Assembly (NCBI GenBank): GCA_963846775.1
Contig: CAWJXB010000004.1
Coordinates: forward strand, 62,001 to 126,000
Direction of reading: 5' to 3'
Origin: CAVYXA01 sp963846775
GTDB lineage: Bacteria; Verrucomicrobiota; Verrucomicrobiia; Chthoniobacterales; UBA10450
DNA length: 64,000 bases
Notes under the pieces: model-generated
The model's database searches: none
What the model saw: the letters and a program-made list of their open reading frames with translations, nothing else
Told to the model about the DNA's origin: nothing
Position numbers and translations under genes: made by a program
Part shown: positions 34,693-44,559 of the stretch, one piece after another
Position numbering within the stretch: position 1 is the stretch's first letter
Layout: every line of letters starts with the position of its first letter

Positions 34693-35081
34693 CTACCATT
34701 TATCGCCGCGAACCAAGTAGCTTCCATAAAAGGCTGGCGGGACGTGTTCGATGAACTCGCCGCCGAGAATGACGTCGAAACTTTCATCCTCAATTGGAAT
34801 TGCCGTTGACAATCTGCAAAGAGAGCGCGTGTAAACTTGTCTGTCGAGAGCGGCTAGACGCTCCGGAACACAATCAAATCCAGTCAACTCCAAAGAGCTA
34901 TCAAGTTGCTTGAGCATCTGCCGCCGCGACCAGTGTTGCAGCCCACGTCGAGCACCGACGTCGCCCCCCGGTAAATGAGAATGAAATTGTGCGTGTCGTT
35001 CGGGCGTGAACGAATCGGTTTCGCTGATGGTTTGGGAACGATTGGCTTCAACGAGGTTTTGACTGTTTCGCGGCATGGCAA
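34693..35081 (-). pseudogene. SAM-dependent methyltransferase, frameshifted and C-terminally truncated
   Basis: The N-terminal part reads ATSVLDVGCNTGRGG, the glycine-rich SAM-binding loop, in one frame. SSLELTGFDCVPERLAAL and ESFDVILGGEFIEHVPPAFYG follow in another. The protein stops soon after the EFIEHV motif, about 100 residues shorter than the class I family. The target is probably a sugar or lipid-linked intermediate, judging from the surrounding polysaccharide genes. Confidence 0.62.
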
Positions 35082-35085
35082 TCCT

Positions 35086-36341
35086 TCATTTACAAACGGC
35101 AGCTGTCACGCGTGCGTAAACCGCGTTGACCGCGCGTCGATAATTTTCTTCGGTAAACTGTGAAGCTATTCTGTCGGAAGCAGCCAGGCCCTTTTTCAGG
35201 ATGATCTGCCGGTCTCGATCAATCACTAGAATCGTCTCGGCAAGGTTCTCGATAGATTTCTCAGGATCCGCCACGGGTATTTTATAGCCGCACTCATTCG
35301 TCACGACATGCGCTGGGCCACCGCAGTCGGCTACAATGGGAACGCAGCGCGCGAGCATCGCCTCCATCATCGTTAAGCCAGCGCTTTCGCGCAAACTTGG
35401 CAGCAGAAAAATGTGAGTCGCACCCAGTTCCTTTCGATAGGTGTCACCGGGAAGCGAGTCGCTAAACGTGACTTCGTGCTCTAGTGCGAGCTTCGCGCTT
35501 AATTGTTGAAGGTATGCCTTTTCGGGCCCGATTCCTCCTATTCGGTAGCGAAATTCCAGTCCGTTCTTTTTCGCACGCGCCAGAGCGTACAACGCCAGCG
35601 CCATGCCTTTTCGACCTTCCAAATAGCCTCCTGCAAACGCGCGGAGTGGACCATCGAGCGTTTTAATTTTCGCGTATTGCGAGAACTCGTCAGCGCGCTT
35701 TCTTGAATATAAGCCCGGAAGCAATTGCGAACTTCCATGATTCGAGCCGCGCATTCTTTTGACGAGATCGAACGTTTCGGGGTTGGCGGCGAACACATGT
35801 GACGCATTTCGGATGCTTGCCCGAACTGCCGGCGAGATCGTGGAAACCGAAGTCGACAAGTTCCGCAACGTTTCAAATGCCCGGGCTTGACTGCTGAGGA
35901 TTGGAAAATATCGAAGAGGAAATCTTTCGCCTCCGCCGATCGGTCCAAAAACGAATGGAATTCCGAGCTTCCAAAGCGGCGAAGCAACTCGCCACGTGGC
36001 CACGGTTACGTGGTGGGCAAGGTCGAACCCGACTTCTCGATGAAGTTTCCTCGCGACAGCCAAACTATTCGCCGAAAAGCTGCAATACTCTTTCCAGTGT
36101 TGAAGACGAGCAATTAGACGGTTTTGATGTGTTGGCTTGAACGGTCCACCGAGAAAAGCAAACCGCACATTCTCCGGCACCAGACCGTCACGTTCTGCTT
36201 GCTCAAGGTCCAGTTTGTTCCTGCCGCTCGTCAAAACCCAAAGCTCGTGATCTTTGGCCAAACATTGCACCGCTGACCACCCAAAGTATTCTTCGGATGC
36301 GCCGCGTGAAGCGCCCAGGCGGCAGTAATCAAAACTTTCAT
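35086..36341 (-). pseudogene. GT4-family glycosyltransferase with one N-terminal frameshift
   Basis: The true start appears to be ATG 36341 (MKVLITAAWALHAAHPKN). After about 16 codons the frame changes near 36290 to the long frame containing SAVQCLAKDHELWVLTSG, FVFGPIGGGERFP, FAGGYLEGRKGMALALYALA and the donor-site LPSLRESAGLTMMEAMLARC. The rest is intact to the stop at 35086. As a GT4 retaining enzyme it would add a sugar from a nucleotide donor on the cytoplasmic side. One corrected base would restore it fully, so it may be functional in the cell. Confidence 0.82.
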
Positions 36342-36510
36342 CGTTCGCTCTGAAGAAGGTAGTGGTGATGACGTTCTCAGGTTCGAGTCTATAAATTTCG
36401 GCGCTGGAGCAAAACTTGAAAATTGAACGCTCACGGCTGCACAACTCCACGGGACTCATGGAATAGCGCTTGAACTATGGCAACTTGAAACCGAAAAGTG
36501 TCAACTTCTG

Positions 36511-37273
36511 ATGAGCGTCAAAACAATCCAGCTTCCCGGCGTTTGGGTGAGTTGCCTGACTTATGACTCCGCGCTCGATGAAGTCAAACGCCTCGCCAGT
36601 CAACCGAAACCTACAGCCGTTTGTCCGGCGAACACGCACAGTCTGGCGGAAGCACAGCGCGATCCGCAATTTGCCGAGATAATGCGCCACTTCGACCTTA
36701 TCATGCCGGATGGAATGCCGGTGGTCTGGGCCATGAATTGGTTTGGCGGCAAATTGAAAGACCGCGTTTACGGCCCGTACTTTACTGCGGCACACCCTCC
36801 AACATACCCCTCGGCCATGGCGTCATTTCTTCTTTGGCGACAGCCCGGAATGCGTCGCTGAATTGCAGGAGGTTGCTCGACAATTGCAACCTGAGGTCGA
36901 CATCGCCGGCGCAATGAGCCCGCCGTTCCGGTCTTTCACTGAAGCTGATGAGATGTCATTCGCCGAAACGATCAATCAAGCGTCGCCCGATTTCGTTTGG
37001 GTCGCGTTGCCGGGCGTGAGAATGGAACGATGGATCATCGACAATCAGGCGCGCTATCAACGTGGCGTATTTCTGGCGGTGGGAGATGCGTTTTCCCTGT
37101 TAACCGGTCGCCGCAAGTTTGCCCCTGCTTGGATGCAACGCCTCGGGCTCAACTGGCTCTTCCGGCTGATGGCCGAGCCGACGCGACTTGGGGGACGTTA
37201 TCTCACCTACAACGCGCTTTTTCTTTTCTATTTCGTGAGAGAAATCCTGCGCAAGCGAAATTGTAAACCTTAG
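36511..37273 (+). pseudogene. WecG/TagA/CpsF-family glycosyltransferase with one frameshift
   Basis: The first part has VCPANTHSLAEAQRDP and DLIMPDGMPVVWAMNWFGG ending in RVYGP, the family signature for UDP-ManNAc-type transferases. The frame breaks between about 36785 and 36825. RPWRHFFFGDSPECVAEL resumes in another frame and continues to WVALPGVRMERWI and the GVFLAVGDAFSLLTGR motif at the end. Family enzymes act early on polyprenyl-linked chains. A single small indel separates two otherwise complete halves. Confidence 0.85.
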
Positions 37274-37680
37274 GTCGGTACCGGCTTAGCTGCGTCGATG
37301 AACAGGTACCAGCCAATGTTGAAAGCGAGCCATTTCTCAAGCCCAAATGGAATCAACTGGCCAATTCGGTAGCGGCGAAGTGGAAAATGTGCCACGGTCA
37401 TTCGCACATCGGCAAACTTCGCGAATAGTTGTCCGGCTTCTTTGCGACTAAACGCATACGCAGCCGGACATTCCGGACCGTCGGTGCAATGATGAACAAA
37501 GTTTCGCGCCCGTAAGTACGGCCAGCCTTCGCGGAGAAAATTCTCATTCCACACGCTGCGGTGTCCCCAAAACGCACTGACTCGGTCCAATGCTGCGCTT
37601 TGCGACACGATTTTCGCACGGACCCTCGCGCACGATACTTCGGCATCGCGGCAAAGCAATGCAGGCCAACGGGTCTCCTC
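37270..37680 (-). pseudogene. C-terminal fragment of a SAM-dependent methyltransferase
   Basis: The end YAFSRKEAGQLFAKFADVRM, then HFPLRRYRIG and FGLEKWLAFNIGWYLFIDA, is typical of the C-terminal part of class I methyltransferases in polysaccharide clusters. The upstream part (LREGWPYLRARNFVHHC) is recognisable, then the frame runs into the duplicated block that begins at about 37680. No SAM-binding loop is present. Confidence 0.6.
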
Positions 37681-37738
37681 TGCGAAATTAGTTGCGAGTG
37701 ACCTGAACCTCGGCACGTTATCCGCTCTCACTCACAGG

Positions 37739-38749
37739 ATGACTTCAGGGACAATCGTAGTTTGCGGCGGGGGCGGCTTTATCGGCGGACATCTGGTGGC
37801 CGATTTGCTTCGTCAGGGTAAGAGCGTTCGCGCTGTCGATGTAAAACCACTGGACGAATGGTTTCAGGTTTTCGCCGATGCGGACAATCAACAGCTCGAT
37901 CTGCGCGAAAAAGGCGCGTGCGAACAGGCGGTGCGCGATGCGGCGATTGTTTACAATCTCGCGGCCGACATGGGCGGAATGGGTTTCATCGAAAACAACA
38001 AGGCGCTTTGCATGTTGAGCGTGCTGATCAACACGCATCTTTTGATGGCGGCAAAGACGCCGGCGTGGAGCGTTACTTCTATGCGTCATCGGCCTGCGTT
38101 TACGCTGCGGACAAACAGACCGATCCGAACGTGACCGCGCTGAAAGAGGAAGACGCCTATCCGGCCATGCCCGAGGACGGTTATGGGTGGGAAAAGTTAT
38201 TCAGCGAACGGATGTGCCGGCATTTTCGCGAAGATTTCGGCAATCAAGACGCGGATTGCCCGTTATCACAACGTTTACGGCCCCCACGGAACCTACGATG
38301 GCGGCCGCGAGAAAGCGCCGGCCGCGATTTGTCGCAAAGTGATTGAGGCGAAGCTTTCCGGGAATCACGAAATCGAGGTCTGGGGCGACGGCAAACAGAC
38401 CCGCAGCTTCATGTGGATCGACGATTGCGTGAAGGGCACGCAAATGATTCTGGCCGGCGACTTTGTCGATCCGATCAATCTTGGGAGCAGCGAGCTGGTC
38501 TCGATCAATCAGCTGGTCGATATCGTGGAAGAAATCGCCGGGGTAAAACTAAAACGGCGTTACAATCTTGCCGCGCCCAAGGGCGTGAACGGCCGCAACA
38601 GCGACAACACTTTGATCCAGAAAGTTTTTGGCTGGGAACCTTCCACGCGTTTGCGTGACGGTCTCGAGCAAACCTATCGCTGGATTCACGACCAGATCGC
38701 GTCGCCCTCGACGGTTCGATCTCGCGTGCCCGAGCCGGCCCGGCGCTAG
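37739..38749 (+). pseudogene. GDP-mannose 3,5-epimerase-like (copy 2, with two compensating frameshifts)
   Basis: Same length and start context as copy 1 (31751). Relative to copy 1 one A is missing at about 38053-38056 (MAAK then DAGVERYFYASSACVY in another frame) and one A is added at about 38241-38243 (after HFREDFG), restoring the frame to RIARYHNVYGPHGT. All catalytic residues are encoded, so correcting the two positions gives a full 336-residue enzyme. By eye the two copies differ at roughly one base in seven, mostly silent sites. The exosortase follows, as in copy 1. Confidence 0.88.
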
Positions 38750-38782
38750 CTTTTAGCGCGCGTCTTGTGATAGGTTGTTGAA

Positions 38783-39760
38783 ATGGCCGCGGACGCTAAG
38801 CCGGTGAGTAATTCAAACGCGCCGGCGAACTGGTTTCCGGCAATGTGCGATTGGGCGAAGCGCAACCCGTTCGCGGCTGCATTGCTGCTCACCATTGCGG
38901 CCACGCTCGTTTATTTCCTCGGGTTCGTCCGTCTTTTTGTGAATGGCGGCGTATCGACTCTGGTTTGGGCATGGCAGGCGTGGACCCCGGAAACCAACTA
39001 CGAACATGCCAGGCTCATTCCGCTGATCGTCGTCTTTCTGGTCTGGTACGACCGCGATAAACTCAAGCGCGCGCCCGTGAGTTCATCGCCGTGGGGCTGG
39101 TTGTTCATCGGTTTTGGTTTGTTCTTGTTCTTTGCCGGCGCGCGCACTCTCCAGGCACGTCTTGCCCTGACCGCTCTCCCATTTCTGCTTTTCGGGATCG
39201 TCTATTATGTCTGGGGAAAATCGGTCGCGCGCATCCTGCTTTTTCCCATCGCATTTCTCCTGTTCATGGTGCCGCTGAATTTTCTGACCCAGGCCACGGC
39301 GAAGTTGCAACTCATCGAGACCGGCGCGGCCAGCATGATCTGCAATTTCATCGGCATCCATGTCAATGCCGTTGGTACGATCGTGCAGGGAGCTGGCAAT
39401 GCATTTCATTTCGAAGTCGATGAGGGTTGCAGCGGCATCCGTTCGCTCATGGCGATTGCCATGCTCTCCGCCATTTACGGGCATTTCACCCAGGATCGTC
39501 TCTGGAAAAAGTTGTTGCTCTTTGCCGCGTCGATCTTGTTCGCGATTATCGGTAATGCCGGGCGATTGGTGTCGATTTTTGCGGTCGCCCGTTTCTTTGG
39601 CCAGGACCTGGCCGGCGGACCTTATCATCTGATTTCAGGCTACCTGTCCTTTCCGTTTGCGATCGCAGCAATGCTCTTGTTCGGGAGATTGCTCAACCTG
39701 AAACCGGCGCGGTTGAAACAGATCGCGGTCGAAAAGGAGAAGATTTCTTATGATTACTAG
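38783..39760 (+). CDS. exosortase
   Basis: A 325-residue polytopic membrane transpeptidase-like enzyme that cleaves and attaches proteins with PEP-CTERM-type tails to the cell surface, usually together with exopolysaccharide export. The catalytic triad is visible as Cys216 (DEGCSGIRSL), Arg261 (IIGNAGRLVSIF) and His282 (GPYHLISGYLSF). Eight or so membrane helices are predicted. The subtype is not assigned. The stop overlaps the EpsI start by 11 bases. No gene in the window ends in an obvious PEP-CTERM or VPDSG-CTERM tail. Confidence 0.93.
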   Translation: MAADAKPVSNSNAPANWFPAMCDWAKRNPFAAALLLTIAATLVYFLGFVRLFVNGGVSTLVWAWQAWTPETNYEHARLIPLIVVFLVWYDRDKLKRAPVSSSPWGWLFIGFGLFLFFAGARTLQARLALTALPFLLFGIVYYVWGKSVARILLFPIAFLLFMVPLNFLTQATAKLQLIETGAASMICNFIGIHVNAVGTIVQGAGNAFHFEVDEGCSGIRSLMAIAMLSAIYGHFTQDRLWKKLLLFAASILFAIIGNAGRLVSIFAVARFFGQDLAGGPYHLISGYLSFPFAIAAMLLFGRLLNLKPARLKQIAVEKEKISYDY

Positions 39761-40437
39761 GAGACTTTTCAGCGTTCAGATTGTCCTGCTCGTCGGGTTT
39801 GTATCAATTTTCCTGCTGCCGCATTCGACCAGGAGCACCCCGGCTGGAATCGCGACTGCGCTTCCGGATATTGTCGGCGCGTGGATCGGGGAGGACGCTG
39901 AAATCACCCCGCGCGAACGCGAGGTTCTGGCCAAGGACACGCAATTCGCCCGCAAGACCTACACCGGCCCGACCGGCGAGAAAATCTTTGTCTCGATCAT
40001 CATGTCCGGGGACGACATGACCAGCAGCATTCATCGTCCGGAGCGTTGTCTCGTGGCCCAGGGCTGGAGCGTGCAAGGCTCGGAGAAACGGGTGGTGCGA
40101 CTGGACGACGGAAAATCGCTGGAGATGACCCGGTTGCGAAACATTCACCCGATCGATCTGCCGGATAAGTCGCGCGTGCTGTTGCACAATCTCGATTATT
40201 ACTGGTTTGTCGGCGCCAGGCAGATGACTTCCTCACATCTGGTTCGCACCGATCGACTTGCGCGATCGCATCTTGCACGGGGAAGCTCAACGATGGGCTT
40301 ATGTCACGATCGCGACAAACGTGCCGAGGGTTGACTCGCCTGAGGCGGAACGAAGAACAACCGCGAAAATCGTCGAGCGATTCATTCAGAACCTCGTCCC
40401 CAAGCTCACTCGGCCCGACGGAAGCCCGCTGCTTTAA
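39750..40437 (+). pseudogene. EpsI-domain protein with one frameshift
   Basis: EpsI is the usual partner of exosortases, either fused to or following them. The start MITRRLFSVQIVLLVGF is a membrane segment; then come ALPDIVGAWIGEDAEITP, IVMSGDD-like IIMSGDDMTSSIHRPERCL and YYWFVGARQMTSSHL. The frame breaks at about 40246-40256; LRDRILHGEAQRWAYVTIAT and the end PDGSPLL with stop at 40435 follow in the next frame. One inserted base would give a normal protein of about 228 residues. Confidence 0.85.
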
Positions 40438-40439
40438 GC

Positions 40440-40515
40440 AACAGAAGTTCCAAATCCCAAGGCGGCCATGCCCAAATCCCAAGGGTCCCAAAAATCAAAT
40501 CCCAAAGCGACAGCT
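40440..40515. repeat. CAAATCCCAAG repeat, left copy
   Basis: Several CAAATCCCAA units (CCAAATCCCAAGGCGG, CCCAAATCCCAAGGG, CAAATCCCAAAG). The reverse complement units, GGGATTTGGG, occupy 40935-41085, so the two clusters form a large inverted repeat around the four-helix-bundle remnant. Confidence 0.6.
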
Positions 40516-40516
40516 T

Positions 40517-40860
40517 TCAAGCAGTCGACGAAAAAATCAGGTCAACTCCCGCCTCGGCCGCTAAGGTTTCACGTGCGGCAAGAATGCTTTTCTCTAACGT
40601 CGTATCGACTAATCGCAAGAACAGACGACTCTCTTTCGCTTCCTCGGCAGATTTTCACGCGCATTAGAAAATCCTTCTTGCTCGGGCTTCATCGGCTTCG
40701 ATCCAATAAGCTGCGACTGAGCCCGATGCTCGCACTTGAGCATCGGAAATCTTCAGTATTGCTTACTGTTCGCGCCAATAGCTTCACAAACGTCCGCACT
40801 ATTGTGCGAACTCGAACGTTCGGTCCTCCAGAACGCGTCGATTATTGTCGTCCTGAATGG
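40517..40860 (-). pseudogene. four-helix-bundle (S23/TIGR02436-like) protein, frameshifted
   Basis: Reading the minus strand, LEDRTFEFA, VRTFVKLLARTVSN, GSVAAYWIEADEARARR, RVKIC and AEEAKESRLFLRLVDTTLE appear in order in changing frames, ending AAEAGVDLIFSSTA at the stop 40517-40519. This is the pattern of the four-helix-bundle family known from 23S rRNA intervening sequences and found as stand-alone genes. At least three frameshifts are needed. No clear start codon is visible. It lies between inverted CAAATCCCAA repeats, which suggests arrival as part of a repeat-flanked block. Confidence 0.6.
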
Positions 40861-40934
40861 GATTTGATAACCTTGGCGTGAGAATTGACTTGGATTTTGC
40901 ACCGATCACTCCAGAGCGGTTTATCGGCGCCGAC

Positions 40935-41085
40935 AGGTTCCTTTGGGATTTGGGCCTTGGGCTTTGAAACTTGCAGCCTCCTCCTTTGGCCCTTTACCTG
41001 GGATTTGGAGCCTGGGATTTGGGATTTCTGCAGCAGCCGCCTTGGGATTTGGGAATTGGGGTTTGGAAATTTCGGTTTCGCCAGC
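40935..41085. repeat. GGGATTTGGG repeat, right copy
   Basis: GGGATTTGGGCCTTGGG, CTGGGATTTGGAGCC, GGGATTTGGGATTTC and CTTGGGATTTGGGAATTGGG run through 40935-41070. They overlap the 3' end of the next minus-strand gene and encode its odd tail. Confidence 0.65.
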
Positions 41086-41338
41086 CTGTCATTTCTCGCG
41101 CAAAATCCGGCGCTGGATGCTCCGTGAAAACGATTTCCTGCTTCCAGTAGGTCAGCCGTTTTTGCGGCTGAAACATCGGACGGACAGCCACTTTGAGCCC
41201 GATGACATGAATTTTCCCGCGCCAGGGAATAATGAAAGCCCGACCGAACGACCTGCCCGTGCGAAAATCCTTAATCGGTGTCCCGATGGTGTGAGCGATC
41301 TTCAGGACGAGGCTGCGAATAAGACCCTTGAACGTCAT
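40994..41338 (-). CDS. small protein of unknown function with repeat-encoded tail
   Basis: A 114-residue frame. The first 85 residues (DFRTGRSFGRAFIIPWRGK, HVIGLKVAVRPMFQPQKRLT, YWKQEIVFTEHP) look like a compact conserved domain; I have the impression of similar small proteins beside glycosyltransferases, but cannot name a family. The last 30 residues (PIPKSQGGCCRNPKSQAPN) are simply the translated GGGATTTGGG repeat, so the original stop may have been lost. Confidence 0.5.
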   Translation of the reverse strand: MTFKGLIRSLVLKIAHTIGTPIKDFRTGRSFGRAFIIPWRGKIHVIGLKVAVRPMFQPQKRLTYWKQEIVFTEHPAPDFAREMTGWRNRNFQTPIPKSQGGCCRNPKSQAPNPR

Positions 41339-41538
41339 AATGGAAGTTAACAGAAATCATTCGGCGAGTAGTCCGAATAGTCGAAGCTCGGAAACAAGTG
41401 ACACGAATAACAATAATCATTCTTAAAGCAGCTGCTCTGAAAGGAATCGCGGAAGAACCGTTTTTTCGGTCAATTCGGATTTTCTCCGTTTCGGATTTCT
41501 GGGTCGGTCATTTTCCGTAGTTTCTCGCCTTAGCAGAG

Positions 41539-42285
41539 TCAGTCGTTCCACAATCGCTTCACCGGGTGCAAAGTCCACGCGCCCTCTCGCCTGGCTTGAT
41601 CGACGCAGCGATCTGATTTTCAAAAACGCCAACAAAACGGTCCTGCTCGCCGAAGTCACGGACCCGAAACCCGAGATGGTGTGCCAGGGTCGGCAGGTAA
41701 AGCTCCATATAAATCGGAAAAGGTTCTTCGACGGCGCAGACAGCGCAAAATGCTTCGCGAGTCCAAAAACTTCCGCTGCCGAACATCGACAGAACAACTT
41801 CCGGCTCCGAACGATGAGTGATCGTGGCCCAATAGCGACATGAACTTGCTCGTCGGCCGCGTGATAAAGAAAATGAGGGTTATTGGTGCCGTCAACGCGA
41901 TGGACATGAAACCCAAGCAGATCGGCGCCTTCAGAAGTTAATCGTTCGACCTGTCGCTCATTCAAATCCGGGACCAGCGGCAAATGATCGTACTCGGCGA
42001 AATGAACGAATTGAAATTGATCGCTGCGCGCTTTAAGAATGCGGCGGCCGATTTGAGCAGGCGCGTATAACTTTGCAGTTCGCGTTGATGATCACGCGTT
42101 CGCAATCGCGGATCATCGACAAAGAATTTCTGCGCATGTTCAATCCTATGAAACTCGGTCTTTGATCCGCCGTAGGCGATGAGGACGTTGCTTCGCGGAA
42201 CACGATCGCTCCAATAATCGAGCATTTTCGAAACGAGCACGGGAGATTGGTGAGACAAAACAATGTTTAGGACAGAGCTCGACAT
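41539..42285 (-). pseudogene. unknown protein of the polysaccharide cluster, frameshifted
   Basis: From ATG 42285 (MSSSVLNIVLSHQSPVLVSK) the sequence can be followed through RVPRSNVLIAYGG, FVHFAEYDHLPLVPDLN, RLTSEGADLLGFHVHRVDG, FGSGSFWTREAFCAVCAVEE and MELYLPTLAHHLGFRVRDFG to an end WTLHPVKRLWND at 41539, changing frame about three times (near 42035, 41800 and 41575). Net length is 249 codons. The AEYDH acidic motif and position suggest a glycosyltransferase-like protein, but this is uncertain. Confidence 0.6.
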
Positions 42286-42401
42286 TTTATTCGTCCGCAG
42301 TGAGTTCTTCACCTACCTCAGATGGGACGGTTCATCAATCGCGGACAGATTGTATTCTTCGTAGTGCCGGATAAACTACCTCGGGGGCAACCTGCTCGAC
42401 C

Positions 42402-43260
42402 ATGCCAGCAGTTACGAATCACCATCTAAAGAGTCAGGTTCGAGATTTCTGGAACGAACTGAGCTGCGATACTCAAGTCGCATCCGCTCCAAAATTTTCT
42501 CGCGATTATTTCGAGCAGATCGAGGCTTTTCGCTATCGAGATCAACCATTCATTCACTTTTGCTCGAGTTTACTCGGTTTCGAGGCAAACGGATCCTGGA
42601 AGTGGGCGTAGGGGCCGGTACGGATTTCATTCAATGGCTTCGGGCTGGCGCTCAGGCCACCGGAATCGATCTGACACCCGAGGCGCTCGAAAACGTCAGT
42701 CGCCGAATCCAGGTTTATGGCTTGCCAGCACCGGAACAACTGACCGAGGCTGATGCTGAAAACTTGCCATTTGAATCCAATTCGTTTAATTCGGCTATTC
42801 GTTTGGCGTGCTCCATCATTCTCCCGATACGTGCAAAGCGATTGCTGAACTCGTGCGTGTGGTGCGGCCGGGTGGGGAGATCAAGATGATGCTTTATAAC
42901 CGGCACAGCGTTTACGTTTTCAATCAGTGGGTGAAATGTGGATTGCTACGCTGCAAACCGTTTCAATCTCTTCGGTCGATCATGTGGAATGACATCGAGA
43001 GCACTGGAACTAAAGGATACACGCGGTGCGAACTCCGCCGGATTTTTTCTGCACTGTCGTTAGATCAAATTTCCGTTCATACGGAGCTAACTTCAGCCGA
43101 TTATCTTTCCGCTTCAGCGTTGCTTCCGCTCAACCGAGCTTACCGGCTGCTTCTGCGTTGCGCAGCAGGCGCTCATGACTGGGACGTGACCGATTATGTC
43201 TCAAGGCAAGGAGAACGGGCCGTGCCGCCCGCTACTCGCGAGAATCGAATCGAAGAATAG
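42402..43260 (+). pseudogene. SAM-dependent methyltransferase with two frameshifts
   Basis: Starts MPAVTNHHLKSQVRDFWNEL, the usual opening of these enzymes (VRDFWNE). RGKRILEVGVGAGTDFIQWL with GIDLTPEAL is in the second frame; HHSPDTCKAIAELVRVVRPG and MMLYNRHSVYVFNQW are in the third and run to the stop. Changes occur near 42590 and 42805. About 285 residues when joined. Typical of class I methyltransferases of polysaccharide or lipid modification. Confidence 0.8.
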
Positions 43261-43368
43261 CTTTTACCGGAAATCGATTCGGTTTTTTTCATTGCATCAC
43301 GGCGCGAAAAGTCCTCAGTTCGGTCGCGCCTTGATAATTTCTGTAGAATTGACTTGCGGTGCGCCCCT

Positions 43369-44538
43369 ATGAAGGTGCTGAACATTTTCAATCATTATCA
43401 GGAAAGGGGCGGTGAAGCCAGCGCCGTCGGGGCAATTTGCGATTCGCTGTCCACGATGTCGGAGGTTGGAACGTGCGAATTCTTCAGCTCGGATTGGGTC
43501 GGCCCAAACGCGCCTGCAATCTGGAAGCAAGCGATATGGATGCTGCGAAATCCAAACAGCCTGGCAAAACTCGACGACATTCATGAATCGTTTCAGCCTG
43601 ATGCCTGGCTGGTTCACAATGTATTCCCCGTCGGCTCTGCGATTTATCGGGAGGCGAGCTGCTCCACGTCCCGATCATCCAATACTTGCACAATTTCCGG
43701 CCCTTCTCGGTAAACGCGTCGTTGTGGGCAGACAACCGAATCCAGCCGGGCGGATTGAGAGGGAATTATTGGCCGGAGATTTGGCACGGCGCGTGGCAAA
43801 ACTCGCGTCTGAAGAGCGCATGGATGGCAATGATTTTGTCGCTGATGCAGAAATTGAACTGGCTTAGCAGCATCAAAGCATGGGTGGCGATTTCGCATTT
43901 CGTGCGCGAAAAGTTACTCGAGGCTGGCGTGTCGGCGCAGGATTTGTTCACGCTCCATTATTTTTGGCGGCCGCGAGCTCACTCTCGCGGCAGTCGGAGC
44001 AAACTCAATATCTGTTCCTGGGGATGATTGATCGAAGCGAAGGGGTTATTCCCATTGCTCGATGCCTGGAAGATTCTCGAACGACAAAGGTTCTGCGCCG
44101 CCGCTCGTGATCGCCGGCAGTGGGCCACTACGCGATGAGGTTATCCGTCGGGCCGAACGAATGAGAACAGTTCGTTATGCCGGCGAATTGCATGGTGAAG
44201 CGAAAGATGAAGCTATTACCAAAGCCCGCGCCATGATTGTTCCGTCAGTTTGGTGGGAACCACTAGGTCTGGTCGTGTATGAAGCTTACGATTACTGTCG
44301 CCCAGTTTTGGCCGCGCGTTCCGGTGGTCTGCCGGAAATTGTGATCGATGGTGAGACCGGCCTGTTCCATCAGCCGGGAAACGCTGAAGAAATTGCGCAG
44401 CACGTGAGGCAATTCGAAGCTAACACTCGCACCCGCATACAAATGGGCCGACAAGGCCGAGCATGGCTGGAACAGAACGTGACTGAGGCGGAATGGCAGG
44501 AGAAATTCTCCAAAATTCTTGCTCACGCGTGCCGCTAG
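43369..44538 (+). pseudogene. GT4-family glycosyltransferase with at least three frameshifts
   Basis: MKVLNIFNHYQERGGEASAV at 43369 is a normal GT4 N-terminus. The frame changes near 43665 to IQYLHNFRPFSVNASLW and WVAISHFVREKLLEAGV, again near 43965-44060, and the last part (LVIAGSGPLRDEVIRRAE, VPSVWWEPLGLVVYEAYDY, RSGGLPEIVIDGETGLF) is in the third frame to the stop at 44538. All donor-binding motifs of GT-B enzymes are encoded. Confidence 0.82.
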
Positions 44539-44559
44539 CAAAACGGACCGGCAGCAGCT

